36,268 bases of DNA from a virus: the IMG/VR virus record IMGVR_UViG_3300042543_000115, positions 1 to 36,268 of that record, one strand, 5' to 3'. Within the stretch, counting starts at the first letter, position 1. Every line of letters starts with the position of its first letter. The notes below the pieces were generated by a model that was not told where the DNA came from, ran no database searches, and saw only the letters and a list, made by a program, of their open reading frames with translations. This document shows positions 13,797-21,717 of the stretch, piece by piece. Position numbers and translations under genes: made by a program.

Positions 13797-15137
13797 TCAC
13801 GCACCGACCAGGGCGATCATCGGGCCGGCGACGGTCGAGGTGCCGAGGTTGGCGTGGTTGATCGCCACGCGGGCCACGGCGCGGATCACCGTCTGGTCGC
13901 TCAGGAAGTTGACCTGATCGCTGGACGCGATCTCGATCGACTGCCGGATGCCGTAGTAGCTCGAGTTCGCCATGTCGCCGTAGAGGCACATGACGACCCC
14001 GGTGTGGTCGCCGCTCGACGGCAGGCGGTCGGTGAGAACCACCGGCTTGCCGAGGAACGTCAGGCCCATTCCGGCCTGCATCGACACGGCCCCGCCGAGC
14101 GCCAACTCCAGCCCCTGCATGCAGGTGGCGAAGAAGAACGGGCTGCAGAACCACTTGGCACCGGCCTGACTGTGCTGCGGGATGGTGCCGACCATCTGCA
14201 GCAAGTTGGCGCGGGTCACTTCCGTCACCTCGTCGCCGGCAGCCGTCACGAGCGACGCCGCCAAGTCGTAGGTCGTGACGTTGTTCGCAGTAGTGGTCTT
14301 GATCAGACCGCCCGCGTGGCTCGTCACCAGACCCGCGACACCGGGAGCATTCGACGGATTGCCGCTCCACGCAGCCGCCTCGATGGCGTTGGACAGCGAC
14401 AGAGCCAGCTCCGCAGCGATCCAGTCGGCGATGCTCACGATCGAGTCCTGCAGGAGCTCTGACGCGATCGTCACCGCACCCGTAACCTTCTTTGCCGTCA
14501 GCGTGACCTGGTTGGAGGTCGGGTCGCTGGGAGTGATTGCCGTGTTCTCGTCGATCCACGCCGCCGTCGCACCGCCGGTGCGGCGCGGGAAGAGCACCAC
14601 ATCGGAGGGCATCGTGACGTTGCTGGCGTTCTGGGCGAAGGCCGAGTACTGATCGACCAGCCGGATGACGGCCGACGACAGGACATCAGGCACGAAACTC
14701 GATCCAGTCGTAGCGCCGGTCGAACCCTGGGCACGCGCCTCGACGCCGTGGTCAGCACACCACCGACGAGCATCGACATCGCCCGCCTTGGCCTTGAACC
14801 ACATGCCGACGCTGTAGGCGTCCTTGGCGTTCTGGAACGCACGCAGTTTGCCCGAGAACGGCACCGCCTCGACGCGGACCTTCTCGCTCCGCTCCTCGGT
14901 CACCTCGGGAGCCGGGGCACAGCGGTCAACGACCGCCCGCAGGTTCTTCGCCGACTCGGACACCGACTTCTCAAAGTCGATCTTCTTGGCGAGCTTCTCG
15001 GCCGAAGCGTTGAGCGTCTCGAGCTCGAGGTCACGCTCCGCGATCTTGTCGGCGTCGGTGCTCTCGATCGCCCGCACGGCGTCGATCCGGTCGGCGAGGG
15101 TAACGGCCTCGTCCTGAAGCTTCTTGAGGTTGTCCAC
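13797..15137 (-). CDS. Major capsid protein, HK97 fold
   Basis: A 446-residue protein. Residues 1-~75 are coiled-coil (LKKLQDEAVTLADRIDAVRA, DLELETLNASAEKLAKKIDF), the delta/scaffold domain removed by the prohead protease. The rest follows the HK97 capsid pattern: GSTGATTGSSFVPDVLSSAV start, FPRRTGGATAAWIDENTAI, VTGAVTIASELLQDS, then a C-terminal GIRQSIEIASSDQVNFLSDQ and RAVARVAINHA. Start is GTG at 15135-15137. It assembles the icosahedral shell. A strong hairpin follows the gene. Confidence 0.95.
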   Translation of the reverse strand: MDNLKKLQDEAVTLADRIDAVRAIESTDADKIAERDLELETLNASAEKLAKKIDFEKSVSESAKNLRAVVDRCAPAPEVTEERSEKVRVEAVPFSGKLRAFQNAKDAYSVGMWFKAKAGDVDARRWCADHGVEARAQGSTGATTGSSFVPDVLSSAVIRLVDQYSAFAQNASNVTMPSDVVLFPRRTGGATAAWIDENTAITPSDPTSNQVTLTAKKVTGAVTIASELLQDSIVSIADWIAAELALSLSNAIEAAAWSGNPSNAPGVAGLVTSHAGGLIKTTTANNVTTYDLAASLVTAAGDEVTEVTRANLLQMVGTIPQHSQAGAKWFCSPFFFATCMQGLELALGGAVSMQAGMGLTFLGKPVVLTDRLPSSGDHTGVVMCLYGDMANSSYYGIRQSIEIASSDQVNFLSDQTVIRAVARVAINHANLGTSTVAGPMIALVGA

Positions 15138-15185
15138 TGTGTGTGATCTCCGCCGGCGGTATTGCCGATGGAGTCCACGATGCCA

Positions 15186-15356
15186 CTACGGGCGTGGAGC
15201 CTTGCAGAAGCGGATTGCGGAAAGTGTTGTTTTCACAAACGCCACCGCACGCTGTCCGCACCGTGGGCAACGCAGATACCGCTGCCGCTCGTCGCCGCAC
15301 GCGCGGCTGCTGCGGGTCCGAAGACGTTCACCGCATGTGCAGCGTGGCTCAGACAT
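15186..15356 (-). CDS. Small zinc-ribbon protein (56 aa) between protease and capsid
   Basis: ATG 15354-15356 lies inside the last codons of the prohead protease gene (8-bp overlap) and reads to TAG at 15186-15188. The product begins MSEPRCTCGERLRTR and contains RCPRCGQRAV; its Cys at 6, 8, 20, 30, 33 and 51 suggest a zinc ribbon. No clear ribosome site, so coupling to the protease would be needed. It fills an otherwise unexplained 211-bp gap in a compact operon. Com/zinc-ribbon-like peptides occur in some phages; no role assigned. Confidence 0.5.
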   Translation of the reverse strand: MSEPRCTCGERLRTRSSRACGDERQRYLRCPRCGQRAVAFVKTTLSAIRFCKAPRP

Positions 15357-15993
15357 GCTTCAGCCGGAGAATGGCGGCCCAGGCGGCGGCGACGCCCCGC
15401 AGGGCCGAACGCGAGCAGTCCGCCTGGGCCGCAGGCTCGGGAGTGGCCTGCGATGAAAGCCACGCCTCGTAGGACCGCATGGCGACGCCGGCCGAGGTCT
15501 GCGGATACGCTGGCACCAGCACCGGGCCCACGTCGTACAGGCCAGACACCTCGCGGATTTGGCGAACTGCCTTGCCATCCTCGGCAGTGCGGAACGACTC
15601 GTTCTTCGGGTCCACCGTAAAAGCGAACGACGAGCCACGCACGTCACGCCGCTGGATGAGTTCCAGCACGTCGGCCCGGCTGACGGGCGGCGTCACGACG
15701 TACCGCAGCCCCTTCTCGTCAGACGAGAGCTCAAGCGTGCCAGACGAGGAACGGCCCAGGACGATGTTGCTGTCGTGGTTGAACAGGGCCACCACGTCGC
15801 TCTTGCCCCGCTGGCGGTTCAGGATCTTGTCGAAGGCACCCGGCAGAATCTCCTCGCGGAACCCGCCGAGGTCGAGGGAAAGCCGGTTGTAGACGGCGGC
15901 GTAGCCGATGATCGCGGCCCGGCCATCGGCCCGGCTCTCGACGATCAGCTCGTTCTCTTCCTCGAAGGCAAAGTCGCGGCGTTCAATTTCCAT
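15349..15993 (-). CDS. Prohead maturation protease (HK97 gp4 / U35 family)
   Basis: A 214-residue protein; ATG 15991-15993 follows AGGAGG at 8-base spacing. Family landmarks are GRAAIIGYAAVYNRLS, GFREEILPGAF, the His block VVALFNHDSN and the Ser block DVRGSSFAFTV. It is a serine protease of the herpesvirus-assemblin-like fold that cleaves the capsid delta domain and itself. The order portal-protease-capsid is canonical. Confidence 0.93.
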   Translation of the reverse strand: MEIERRDFAFEEENELIVESRADGRAAIIGYAAVYNRLSLDLGGFREEILPGAFDKILNRQRGKSDVVALFNHDSNIVLGRSSSGTLELSSDEKGLRYVVTPPVSRADVLELIQRRDVRGSSFAFTVDPKNESFRTAEDGKAVRQIREVSGLYDVGPVLVPAYPQTSAGVAMRSYEAWLSSQATPEPAAQADCSRSALRGVAAAWAAILRLKHV

Positions 15994-17272
15994 TGGTGCT
16001 GTCCTCCTCTTCGGCCTGGTCTTCTGTGTCGTCTTCCGGTGAATCCTCCACATCCGCGACGGGCGCGGGCATCGACTCCGGTGCCGGCTGCTCTTCGCCC
16101 ACCTTGTCGAGCGTGGTCATGTTCAGCTGCACGAAGTGCTTGTCGCCGTCAGGCCCAATGGGATTGAGGTTCTCGAGCTCGCGGATCTCGTTGATCGTCA
16201 TCCAGCCGTTCTGGAGCGCTGAAACGTAGTAGGCCGACCGGCTGGCGTGGTCGCCACGCAGCAGGCCGCTCACGCTGTGCTCGGCGAAGTAGGTCTCGTC
16301 GTCCACGATCAGGTCGCGGCTGATCGCGGCTTCCCACCGCTTCAGATGCGGCAGCAGGCAGTGCTGCACGAACTCCGTGCCCTGAACTTCGATGTTTGAG
16401 TAAGTCGAGCGGGTGAGATCCTGAATCATGTGCGGAGGCACGCGGAACGCCCGGCAGATCTCAATCACTTGGTACTGCCGCGTCTCAAGGAACTGGGCCG
16501 CTTCGTTGCTGCCGCTGAGCTCGTGGGCCTTCACGCCGTTGGGCAGCACCGCCGTGCGAAACGCCCGGTCGCTGCCCCGGTGCATCCGCTCCCACTGCTC
16601 CCGCAGCCGCTCGGCAGCCTCGGCCGGGATCGGGTTGTCTGACTCCAGCACGATGCCGGGCCGGGCACCGTTGCCGAAGTATGTGCTGCCGTGGGCTTCA
16701 AGAGCCTGGGCCAGGCCAATGGCGTTCTGAAAAATCTTGTACGTCGGGATCGGCCGCACGCCGTCCTCGGTCGTGAACCGCAGGGCGAAGATCTGCTCCT
16801 GCGAATACACGGTCTGCCGGCCGTTGGGCTCGCGGTACAGATACCGCAGCGTGCCGTTCTCAAGCCGCTCGCACTCCATGCGGGAACTGTGCAGCGGCCA
16901 CAGCTCCGAGATCGCACCTCGAGCACCAGGTCGGATCTCGGCGTAGCTCGCACCGTAGTGGAGGTACATGCCGGTCATCCAATCCCGGAACTCCTGCGCC
17001 GTCTGCCACGGGTTCGGCTGCATGTGCAGGAGCCGGTACACCGGATGCGTAGCGGCCTTGGCCTTGCCGCCGTTGGCCAGCCGCTCGTAGACGTGGAGCG
17101 GCAACGACGAGACGGCGTCAGAGATGACCCGGATGCAGGCCGTGTAGGCCGAGCAGGCCATCGAATTGTCTGCGGTGACGCGGATGCCAGAAGGCGTCCG
17201 GTTGCTGCTCACCTCGGACCAGTCAATGCCGCGGAGCTCGAGCATCCGGTGATCGGCGAGAAGGTCACTCAT
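15983..17272 (-). CDS. Portal protein (HK97 family)
   Basis: A 429-residue protein with CSAYTACIRVISDAVSSLPL, HPVYRLLHMQPNPWQTAQEF, a wing/stem region (EICRAFRVPPHMIQDLTRST) and PHLKRWEAAISRDL, all typical of HK97-type portals. The last ~45 residues are an acidic tail (DVEDSPEDDTEDQAEEED). The dodecameric portal is the DNA entry channel and terminase dock. Start overlaps the large-terminase stop (ATGA). Confidence 0.95.
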   Translation of the reverse strand: MSDLLADHRMLELRGIDWSEVSSNRTPSGIRVTADNSMACSAYTACIRVISDAVSSLPLHVYERLANGGKAKAATHPVYRLLHMQPNPWQTAQEFRDWMTGMYLHYGASYAEIRPGARGAISELWPLHSSRMECERLENGTLRYLYREPNGRQTVYSQEQIFALRFTTEDGVRPIPTYKIFQNAIGLAQALEAHGSTYFGNGARPGIVLESDNPIPAEAAERLREQWERMHRGSDRAFRTAVLPNGVKAHELSGSNEAAQFLETRQYQVIEICRAFRVPPHMIQDLTRSTYSNIEVQGTEFVQHCLLPHLKRWEAAISRDLIVDDETYFAEHSVSGLLRGDHASRSAYYVSALQNGWMTINEIRELENLNPIGPDGDKHFVQLNMTTLDKVGEEQPAPESMPAPVADVEDSPEDDTEDQAEEEDSTNGN

Positions 17273-18831
17273 AGCGTGATGATGTCCCAGGATTGCTCAG
17301 GCGGCGGGGCGGTTGCCGTCGCGTGGATGCCGAGGGCCATCGTCAACGCCACGATGCCGTCGATGCGTTCGTTGCTCTTCGCCTTGCTGGGCTTGATGTT
17401 TCCGGCGTGATCCTGCTGGATTGCCACGTTCGACGCCTGCCACGCCAAGACGGGATGCCCGCCGTGGTGCAGTCGCCCCGCTACGCAGGCCGCCTCAAGG
17501 GCCTTCGCTGCGGAACTCATCGAGCCGTAACCTTGCCCAAAGCCTAAGACGTTGACCCCATCGCCTTGCAGTTGCGTGGCCAGCTGGGTCGCGTTCCAGC
17601 GGTCAATCGCCACCTGCCGGATGTTGTATTTCTTGGTCAGAGCCATGATGTCAGCCCGCACCTGGTCGAAGTCCGTGACGTTGCCGTGCGTCAGGTGCAG
17701 CTTTCCTTCCTTCGCCCACTGGTCGTACGGCACGCGGTCCCGCTTTACCCGCTCCCGCATGTTCTCCTCTGGGATCCAGAAGTGCGGCTCCACCCAGAAG
17801 GTGCCGTCGTCCAACTGGAACAGCAGGCAGAAGCAGGTGGTATCAAACGTGCTGGCGAGATCGAGGCCCGCGAAACACTCCCGGCCGTCGAGCATGACCG
17901 GGCACGGCTTGTTGCCCTGTGCCCAGTGCTCCATTCGCAGCCAGCGAGTATCCTGCTCGGTCCACTGGTTCAGGTGCAGCCGCCGGAAGGTGTTCTCTTC
18001 GCTCGGCATGTCCTGGGCACGCTTGCACCGCACCCGCAGGTCGTCGAGTTTCACGCTCACGCCGAGGTTCGGGTTTGCCTTCCGCCAGGTCTCTTCCTTC
18101 GTCCAGTCGTCTTCGGGATCGGCGGCGTAGATCGCAGGCAGGAACGTCTCGTCTTTGATCGCCCCGTCTCGCACGGCCAGGGCGTAACGCCAGATTTCCC
18201 AGCAGATGCTCTTGCGGTCGAAGCCCGCCGTGGTGATCGCCACGCACAACGGCTGCCGCCTGGCCCCGGTGCTCGTGGTCATCACGTCCCACAGTTCCCG
18301 GTCGGGCTGGGCGTGCAGCTCGTCGAAGATGATGCCGTGAGCGTTCAGCCCGTGCTTGGTGAACGCCTCGGCCGACAGTGCCTTGTAGGTGCTGTGCGTG
18401 TCCTCCCGCACGATGGAATTGCGAAACACCCGCAGGCGGCTCCGCAACTTCGGCGAGTTCTCCACGCAGACCTTCGCCATCTCGAAGACGAGCCGGGCCT
18501 GGTCGCGATCAGCGGCGCACGAGTAGATCTCGGCCCCCGGCTCGCCGTCAAACATCAACTTCAGTGCGATCCCCGCACACAGTGTGCTCTTGCCGTTCTT
18601 GCGGGGGATCGCCAGCAGGCTCGTGCGATACTGCCGCACCTCGCCTTTCATTGTGCCGAAGAGACGGCCGACGTAGTCCTTCTGCCACGGCTCGAGCAGG
18701 AACGCTTTGCCGCCGAGCTCTCCCTTCGCGTGCGTCAGGTTCTCCTCAAAGAACCGCACTGCGATTTCCGCAGCCTTCGCATCAAGCGAACATGCGGGCG
18801 TCGTCTTCGTTTTCTTGCGGGCCTTGGTCAA
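17269..18831 (-). CDS. terL: Terminase large subunit
   Basis: A 520-residue protein with Walker A at about 94-101 (IPRKNGKST), Walker B GIIFDELH, the coupling region AITTAGFDRKSICWEI, and RNase-H-like nuclease acidic residues in CFAGLDLASTFDTT and further on (NERIDGIVALTMAL). It is the ATP-driven motor and nuclease that packages DNA (Terminase_1/HK97-like type). Start is taken as TTG at 18829-18831 behind GAGGG with 9-base spacing, overlapping the small subunit by 50 bp; no ATG is available before conserved sequence. Confidence 0.95.
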   Translation of the reverse strand: MTKARKKTKTTPACSLDAKAAEIAVRFFEENLTHAKGELGGKAFLLEPWQKDYVGRLFGTMKGEVRQYRTSLLAIPRKNGKSTLCAGIALKLMFDGEPGAEIYSCAADRDQARLVFEMAKVCVENSPKLRSRLRVFRNSIVREDTHSTYKALSAEAFTKHGLNAHGIIFDELHAQPDRELWDVMTTSTGARRQPLCVAITTAGFDRKSICWEIWRYALAVRDGAIKDETFLPAIYAADPEDDWTKEETWRKANPNLGVSVKLDDLRVRCKRAQDMPSEENTFRRLHLNQWTEQDTRWLRMEHWAQGNKPCPVMLDGRECFAGLDLASTFDTTCFCLLFQLDDGTFWVEPHFWIPEENMRERVKRDRVPYDQWAKEGKLHLTHGNVTDFDQVRADIMALTKKYNIRQVAIDRWNATQLATQLQGDGVNVLGFGQGYGSMSSAAKALEAACVAGRLHHGGHPVLAWQASNVAIQQDHAGNIKPSKAKSNERIDGIVALTMALGIHATATAPPPEQSWDIITL

Positions 18832-19240
18832 CGGCAGACACCCTCGACAACGCCGAAGCAGTCAAGCCAAACTCGGCCGCAAACTTCAGCATCTGATTCC
18901 GTGCGTCACGCTTCCGATTCCACGCGGGATGATTCGATACCCTACCCTTGTCGTCCATCAACGTGGTGCCGTTGGCCTTGAGCTCCTGATCGGCTTGCAC
19001 CATGTCGGCGAACGAATCGCAATACGCCGCGAGTGTCTGCTGGTGGCGCGGGCTCATTACCTTTGACGCCTCGAGCATCGGCACGATCCGCTCCCACTCG
19101 GCGCGGGCAATGTCCGACAGCCACGCGGGGGATTGCGGAACGCCCGGCGGCGCGTCGATGCCGGTCGCGTGCGGCCCCCTAATGCGGCTGCCACGCAGGC
19201 TAAGGATTTGTTTAGGCGTCGGCTTACGGCCCCTACCCAT
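18782..19240 (-). CDS. terS: Terminase small subunit, P27 family
   Basis: A 152-residue protein beginning MGRGRKPTPKQILSLRGSR, the characteristic basic N terminus of P27-type small terminases, followed by PAWLSDIARAEWERIVPMLE and an HTH-like helical stretch LAAYCDSFADMVQADQEL. It binds the packaging site and stimulates TerL. ATG 19238-19240 matches family starts; no strong ribosome site is visible. Together with the nearby HNH gene this argues for cos-type packaging. Confidence 0.9.
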   Translation of the reverse strand: MGRGRKPTPKQILSLRGSRIRGPHATGIDAPPGVPQSPAWLSDIARAEWERIVPMLEASKVMSPRHQQTLAAYCDSFADMVQADQELKANGTTLMDDKGRVSNHPAWNRKRDARNQMLKFAAEFGLTASALSRVSAVDQGPQENEDDARMFA

Positions 19241-19412
19241 ACGGCAAAATCCAACTTCCAATTTCAACCAAACGTACCCACAGCACACACCCGGGGTTTA
19301 TATAAACGCAACCCATGATGATATATGGCACCCCCCCCACGCCTGGGGGTAGGGGGTAGGAGGGGTGGCCCCCTGCTATCATTCCTTCCCATTCGCCTCG
19401 AGGTTCAATCGC
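19241..19412. other. Non-coding G/C-tract and AT-palindrome region (candidate cos / late promoter)
   Basis: This 172-bp gap lies between terS and a rightward gene. It contains the perfect 12-bp palindrome GTTTATATAAAC (19296-19307), very AT-rich for this genome. Then come runs of eight C and five G within about 30 bases (near 19330-19360) that can pair with each other, and a GGGGTGGCCCCC dyad. HNH-P27 phages often have cos near these genes, so this is the best cos candidate. It may also hold promoters for terS and the rightward gene. Confidence 0.4.
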
Positions 19413-19706
19413 ATGAAGACTAAAGCCATCTGGCTCGTTCGGTCCATCGCTGCATTCATCATGCTCGGCTCAGGCTTAGCAATGCTGGGCATGGTGCTAT
19501 TCAAGTTCAACGCTGTTGTTGCTGCACTGAGTGTGCTGTGGTTAGTGGGTGGTGCCTTCTCGTTCCCTCGCAGGCCCAACGCCTGGCGTCGCGACAGGCC
19601 ATCAGAGAAGCAGCTGGCGTATGCCATGAAGCTGGGCATTGATGTACCTGATGACGTGAGCAAGGGCGAGCTGTCCGAGATGATTACGAGCGTGGCAGGG
19701 CGCTAG
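19413..19706 (+). CDS. Two-transmembrane protein on the opposite strand (moron-like)
   Basis: A 97-residue protein from ATG 19413 with GAGG 9 bases upstream. Two hydrophobic segments (about 7-31, SIAAFIMLGSGLAMLGMVLF; and about 34-52, AVVAALSVLWLVGGAF) are followed by a soluble tail with PSEKQLAYAMKLGIDVPDDV and KGELSEMI, a short helical module found at the C terminus of assorted bacterial and phage proteins. The only rightward gene besides integrase. It overlaps the HNH gene tail to tail by 23 bp. Strand, location and membrane nature suggest a separately expressed moron, perhaps for host-surface change or superinfection exclusion. Confidence 0.75.
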   Translation: MKTKAIWLVRSIAAFIMLGSGLAMLGMVLFKFNAVVAALSVLWLVGGAFSFPRRPNAWRRDRPSEKQLAYAMKLGIDVPDDVSKGELSEMITSVAGR

Positions 19707-20016
19707 CGTTCTGCTCCTGCCGTGTCTTCCTGCCATGGCATCGCACGCACCTAGCCTCGCCATTGGCCACGTCATAGCGTGCCCCACCTTGGCTGATTGG
19801 CACAACGTGATCGGCGTGCATCTCGCGTCCATGAGCCACGCGCCCACAGTCCACGCATTGCCACGCGCATCGGTTCAGCACAGCCTGACGCCAGTGCTTA
19901 TGTGCCTTGTCGCAGTAGCCTCGAGCTGCTGCATTGGGCCGAGCCGTATCGTCACGCCTGGTGCGTGCCGTTCGCAGCCTCGGCGGCCTATGCGTGGGGA
20001 TTCGCTGCGGCATCAC
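19684..20016 (-). CDS. HNH endonuclease
   Basis: A 110-residue protein with CVDCG (C54, C57), the HNH core MHADHVVPISQGG (D69-H70), N85 in DVANGEARC, and CVRCHGRK (C90, C93). Cys pairs hold the structural zinc. HNH proteins beside P27/HK97-type terminases assist cos cleavage. The Arg-rich first 30 residues probably contact DNA. It is followed by the non-coding candidate cos and terS, separated by the rightward gene. Confidence 0.9.
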   Translation of the reverse strand: MMPQRIPTHRPPRLRTARTRRDDTARPNAAARGYCDKAHKHWRQAVLNRCAWQCVDCGRVAHGREMHADHVVPISQGGARYDVANGEARCVRCHGRKTRQEQNASALPRS

Positions 20017-20029
20017 GCCCTCGCCTATC

Positions 20030-20179
20030 TCACGGCGTAACCAGCATCTCGCCGCCGAGCGACTCTGCCACCGCTATATCGGCGTTTTCAAAGTACACGG
20101 CGGGCTTGTCCACCCCGTCTACGATCACCGTGCTCTCTCCAATGATGATCCGCGCCACATCATCCGGCAGTGATGTCAT
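20030..20179 (-). CDS. Small protein (49 aa) after the repeat fibre gene
   Basis: Reads MTSLPDDVARIIIGESTVIV then KPAVYFENADIAVAESLGGE to a stop at 20030. GTG at 20183-20185 overlaps the preceding stop (GTGA) and is in frame, so a 51-residue version is equally possible. Alternating hydrophobic residues suggest a beta-rich domain. No family recognised; coupling to the upstream gene supports it. Confidence 0.55.
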   Translation of the reverse strand: MTSLPDDVARIIIGESTVIVDGVDKPAVYFENADIAVAESLGGEMLVTP

Positions 20180-20181
20180 GC

Positions 20182-21420
20182 TCACTGGCTCAACGCATCC
20201 GCGAGTTGCTGCCCCGTGCTCGCCACGGTGGCGACGTTCGCCAGCCTGCCCGACGAGAACGCCGACAGTGCTGCCGCACAGCCTGATTGGATGTCCGCGG
20301 ACGCGACGGCCGCCGTGCCAACCGTGTTGTCTACGGCAACGCCAACCAGCACGCTTGCGGCTCCTGGCACGGCGCAGGTGCCGGTGCTGTTGCCGCCGTT
20401 GTAAACGACGCCCGAGCGGACATTCGACGCCGCTGGCATCAGCCCGCCCGCGTTGGCATCCACCAACGTCTTCTTCGCCGCTGACGGTATGTAGATCAGG
20501 GCGACGTTGCTGGTGTTGCTCGTAAACCGGATCGCGCCGCTGGTCGGAGACGCCCCGAGGTCGCCCCACTCGACCTCCTGGACGCTGACGACGCCGTTGC
20601 CAGCCTGCGACACACCAACGGCGCTATTTGACGATGAGCCGCCCTTGGCTCGCGTCGCCGTATTTGCTCCGCCTGCGCCTGTGGATACAGACATCCCGGC
20701 TCCGACGTTGCCAACAGCAGTCCCTGTCAGCGTAGTCGCGCCGGAAGACGCTACAGAGATTCCATGCCCGCTCGCAGTAGTCCCGCCAGTGGCCGTGCCG
20801 GTCACCGTCGCCGTGCTGCTGCTGGCCGTTGACAAGCCATGCGCTTCCGCCGATCCGCCAGTGGCGTTGCCGGTCACGGTCAGCGAACCGCTACTAGAAC
20901 GCGATATGCCGTGCGCTCCAGTGGCAGAACCACCGGTAAGGTTGCCGGTGACGACAACTGCCCCAGACGAGGTGGCGCTGATCCCGGTGCAGGACGTGGC
21001 ACCGCCGCCAGTCACGTTGCCAGTGATCGTCAGCGTGCCGCTGCCCGAGTGCGTCATGCCATGAGACGACGACCCTCCCGCTGGCCCGCCCGTGATGTTG
21101 CCAACCACCGTCGCACTCGCCGTGCTAGCAAGCGTCGCGCAAGAGGTACTCGCGGCCGTGCCGCTGATGATGTTTGCCGTGAGCGTGATGCCGTTCGACA
21201 GCGAGAACGATCCACCGTTTGTCGCGCCGCCCGTGGTGTCGTTACGCACCTCGCCTGTCGCGCCCAGGTTGGTGGTCACGTTGACGGTGACGGTGAACGA
21301 GTTCGCAACCAGAACGTCGCCCGCTACGAACGTCACCGCGCCAGCCGTGCCAGTTGGCGTTGTCGCCCAGATGTCTGCGGCGTCGATATTGGCTGCCTTG
21401 CGGGCGTAATAGGTGGGCAT
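20182..21420 (-). CDS. Repeat-rich beta-solenoid protein, probable tail fibre/adhesin
   Basis: A 412-residue protein. From about 75 to 240 it consists of about six or seven repeats of ~25 residues on the theme SGSLTVTGNxTGGSxxxxHGI (examples: SGTLTITGNVTGG, SGAVVVTGNLTGGSATGAHG, SSGSLTVTGNATGGSAEAHG). Such Thr/Ser/Gly-rich periodic strands fit a right-handed beta-helix. The N terminus (MPTYYARKAANIDAADIW) is a conserved-looking anchor like other structural proteins that label gp coats. Likely receptor-binding or surface decorating, near other fibre genes. Confidence 0.65.
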   Translation of the reverse strand: MPTYYARKAANIDAADIWATTPTGTAGAVTFVAGDVLVANSFTVTVNVTTNLGATGEVRNDTTGGATNGGSFSLSNGITLTANIISGTAASTSCATLASTASATVVGNITGGPAGGSSSHGMTHSGSGTLTITGNVTGGGATSCTGISATSSGAVVVTGNLTGGSATGAHGISRSSSGSLTVTGNATGGSAEAHGLSTASSSTATVTGTATGGTTASGHGISVASSGATTLTGTAVGNVGAGMSVSTGAGGANTATRAKGGSSSNSAVGVSQAGNGVVSVQEVEWGDLGASPTSGAIRFTSNTSNVALIYIPSAAKKTLVDANAGGLMPAASNVRSGVVYNGGNSTGTCAVPGAASVLVGVAVDNTVGTAAVASADIQSGCAAALSAFSSGRLANVATVASTGQQLADALSQ

Positions 21421-21421
21421 T

Positions 21422-21709
21422 TCACAACCCCTTGGCGACGAGGTAGCCGACCACCGCCTGCTGCACGGCGGCGAACGCCGCCTGCTCCACGGGGTCGCTG
21501 ATCTCTGTCTCGCTGCCCCGCAGCACTGTCACGGCAGCCGAGTCGAGCGTCGATACTGTGCCGTCGTCCGCGACGCGGGACGGCACGCATCGCAGGGCAA
21601 ACGAGATCGGCTGCGAGCCGTCGGCTTTGAGCGTCTGCGAGATGGCGAGCGAAATCTGCCACACCGGGTAGGTCTGGCCGTTGATGGTCACGGGCGTGGT
21701 GGCGTTCAT
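21422..21709 (-). CDS. Small virion-associated protein (95 aa)
   Basis: ATG 21707-21709 is preceded by AGGAG with good spacing; longer starts lie in the fibre gene. The sequence NATTPVTINGQTYPVWQISL is strand-rich, ending in a helix (VEQAAFAAVQQAVVGYLVAK). Its place between two fibre-like genes suggests a fibre chaperone or connector. No named family recognised. Confidence 0.6.
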   Translation of the reverse strand: MNATTPVTINGQTYPVWQISLAISQTLKADGSQPISFALRCVPSRVADDGTVSTLDSAAVTVLRGSETEISDPVEQAAFAAVQQAVVGYLVAKGL

Positions 21710-21717
21710 GCGTGCTC

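Noticed and set aside
17566-18981. 471-codon plus-strand open frame
   Set aside because: Antisense to the large terminase and part of the small terminase, which have clear catalytic motifs.
20700-21100. Periodic repeats resembling a repeat array
   Set aside because: They are imperfect ~75-bp coding repeats in frame with a beta-helix protein, not identical short repeats with unique spacers; no CRISPR array or cas gene is present.
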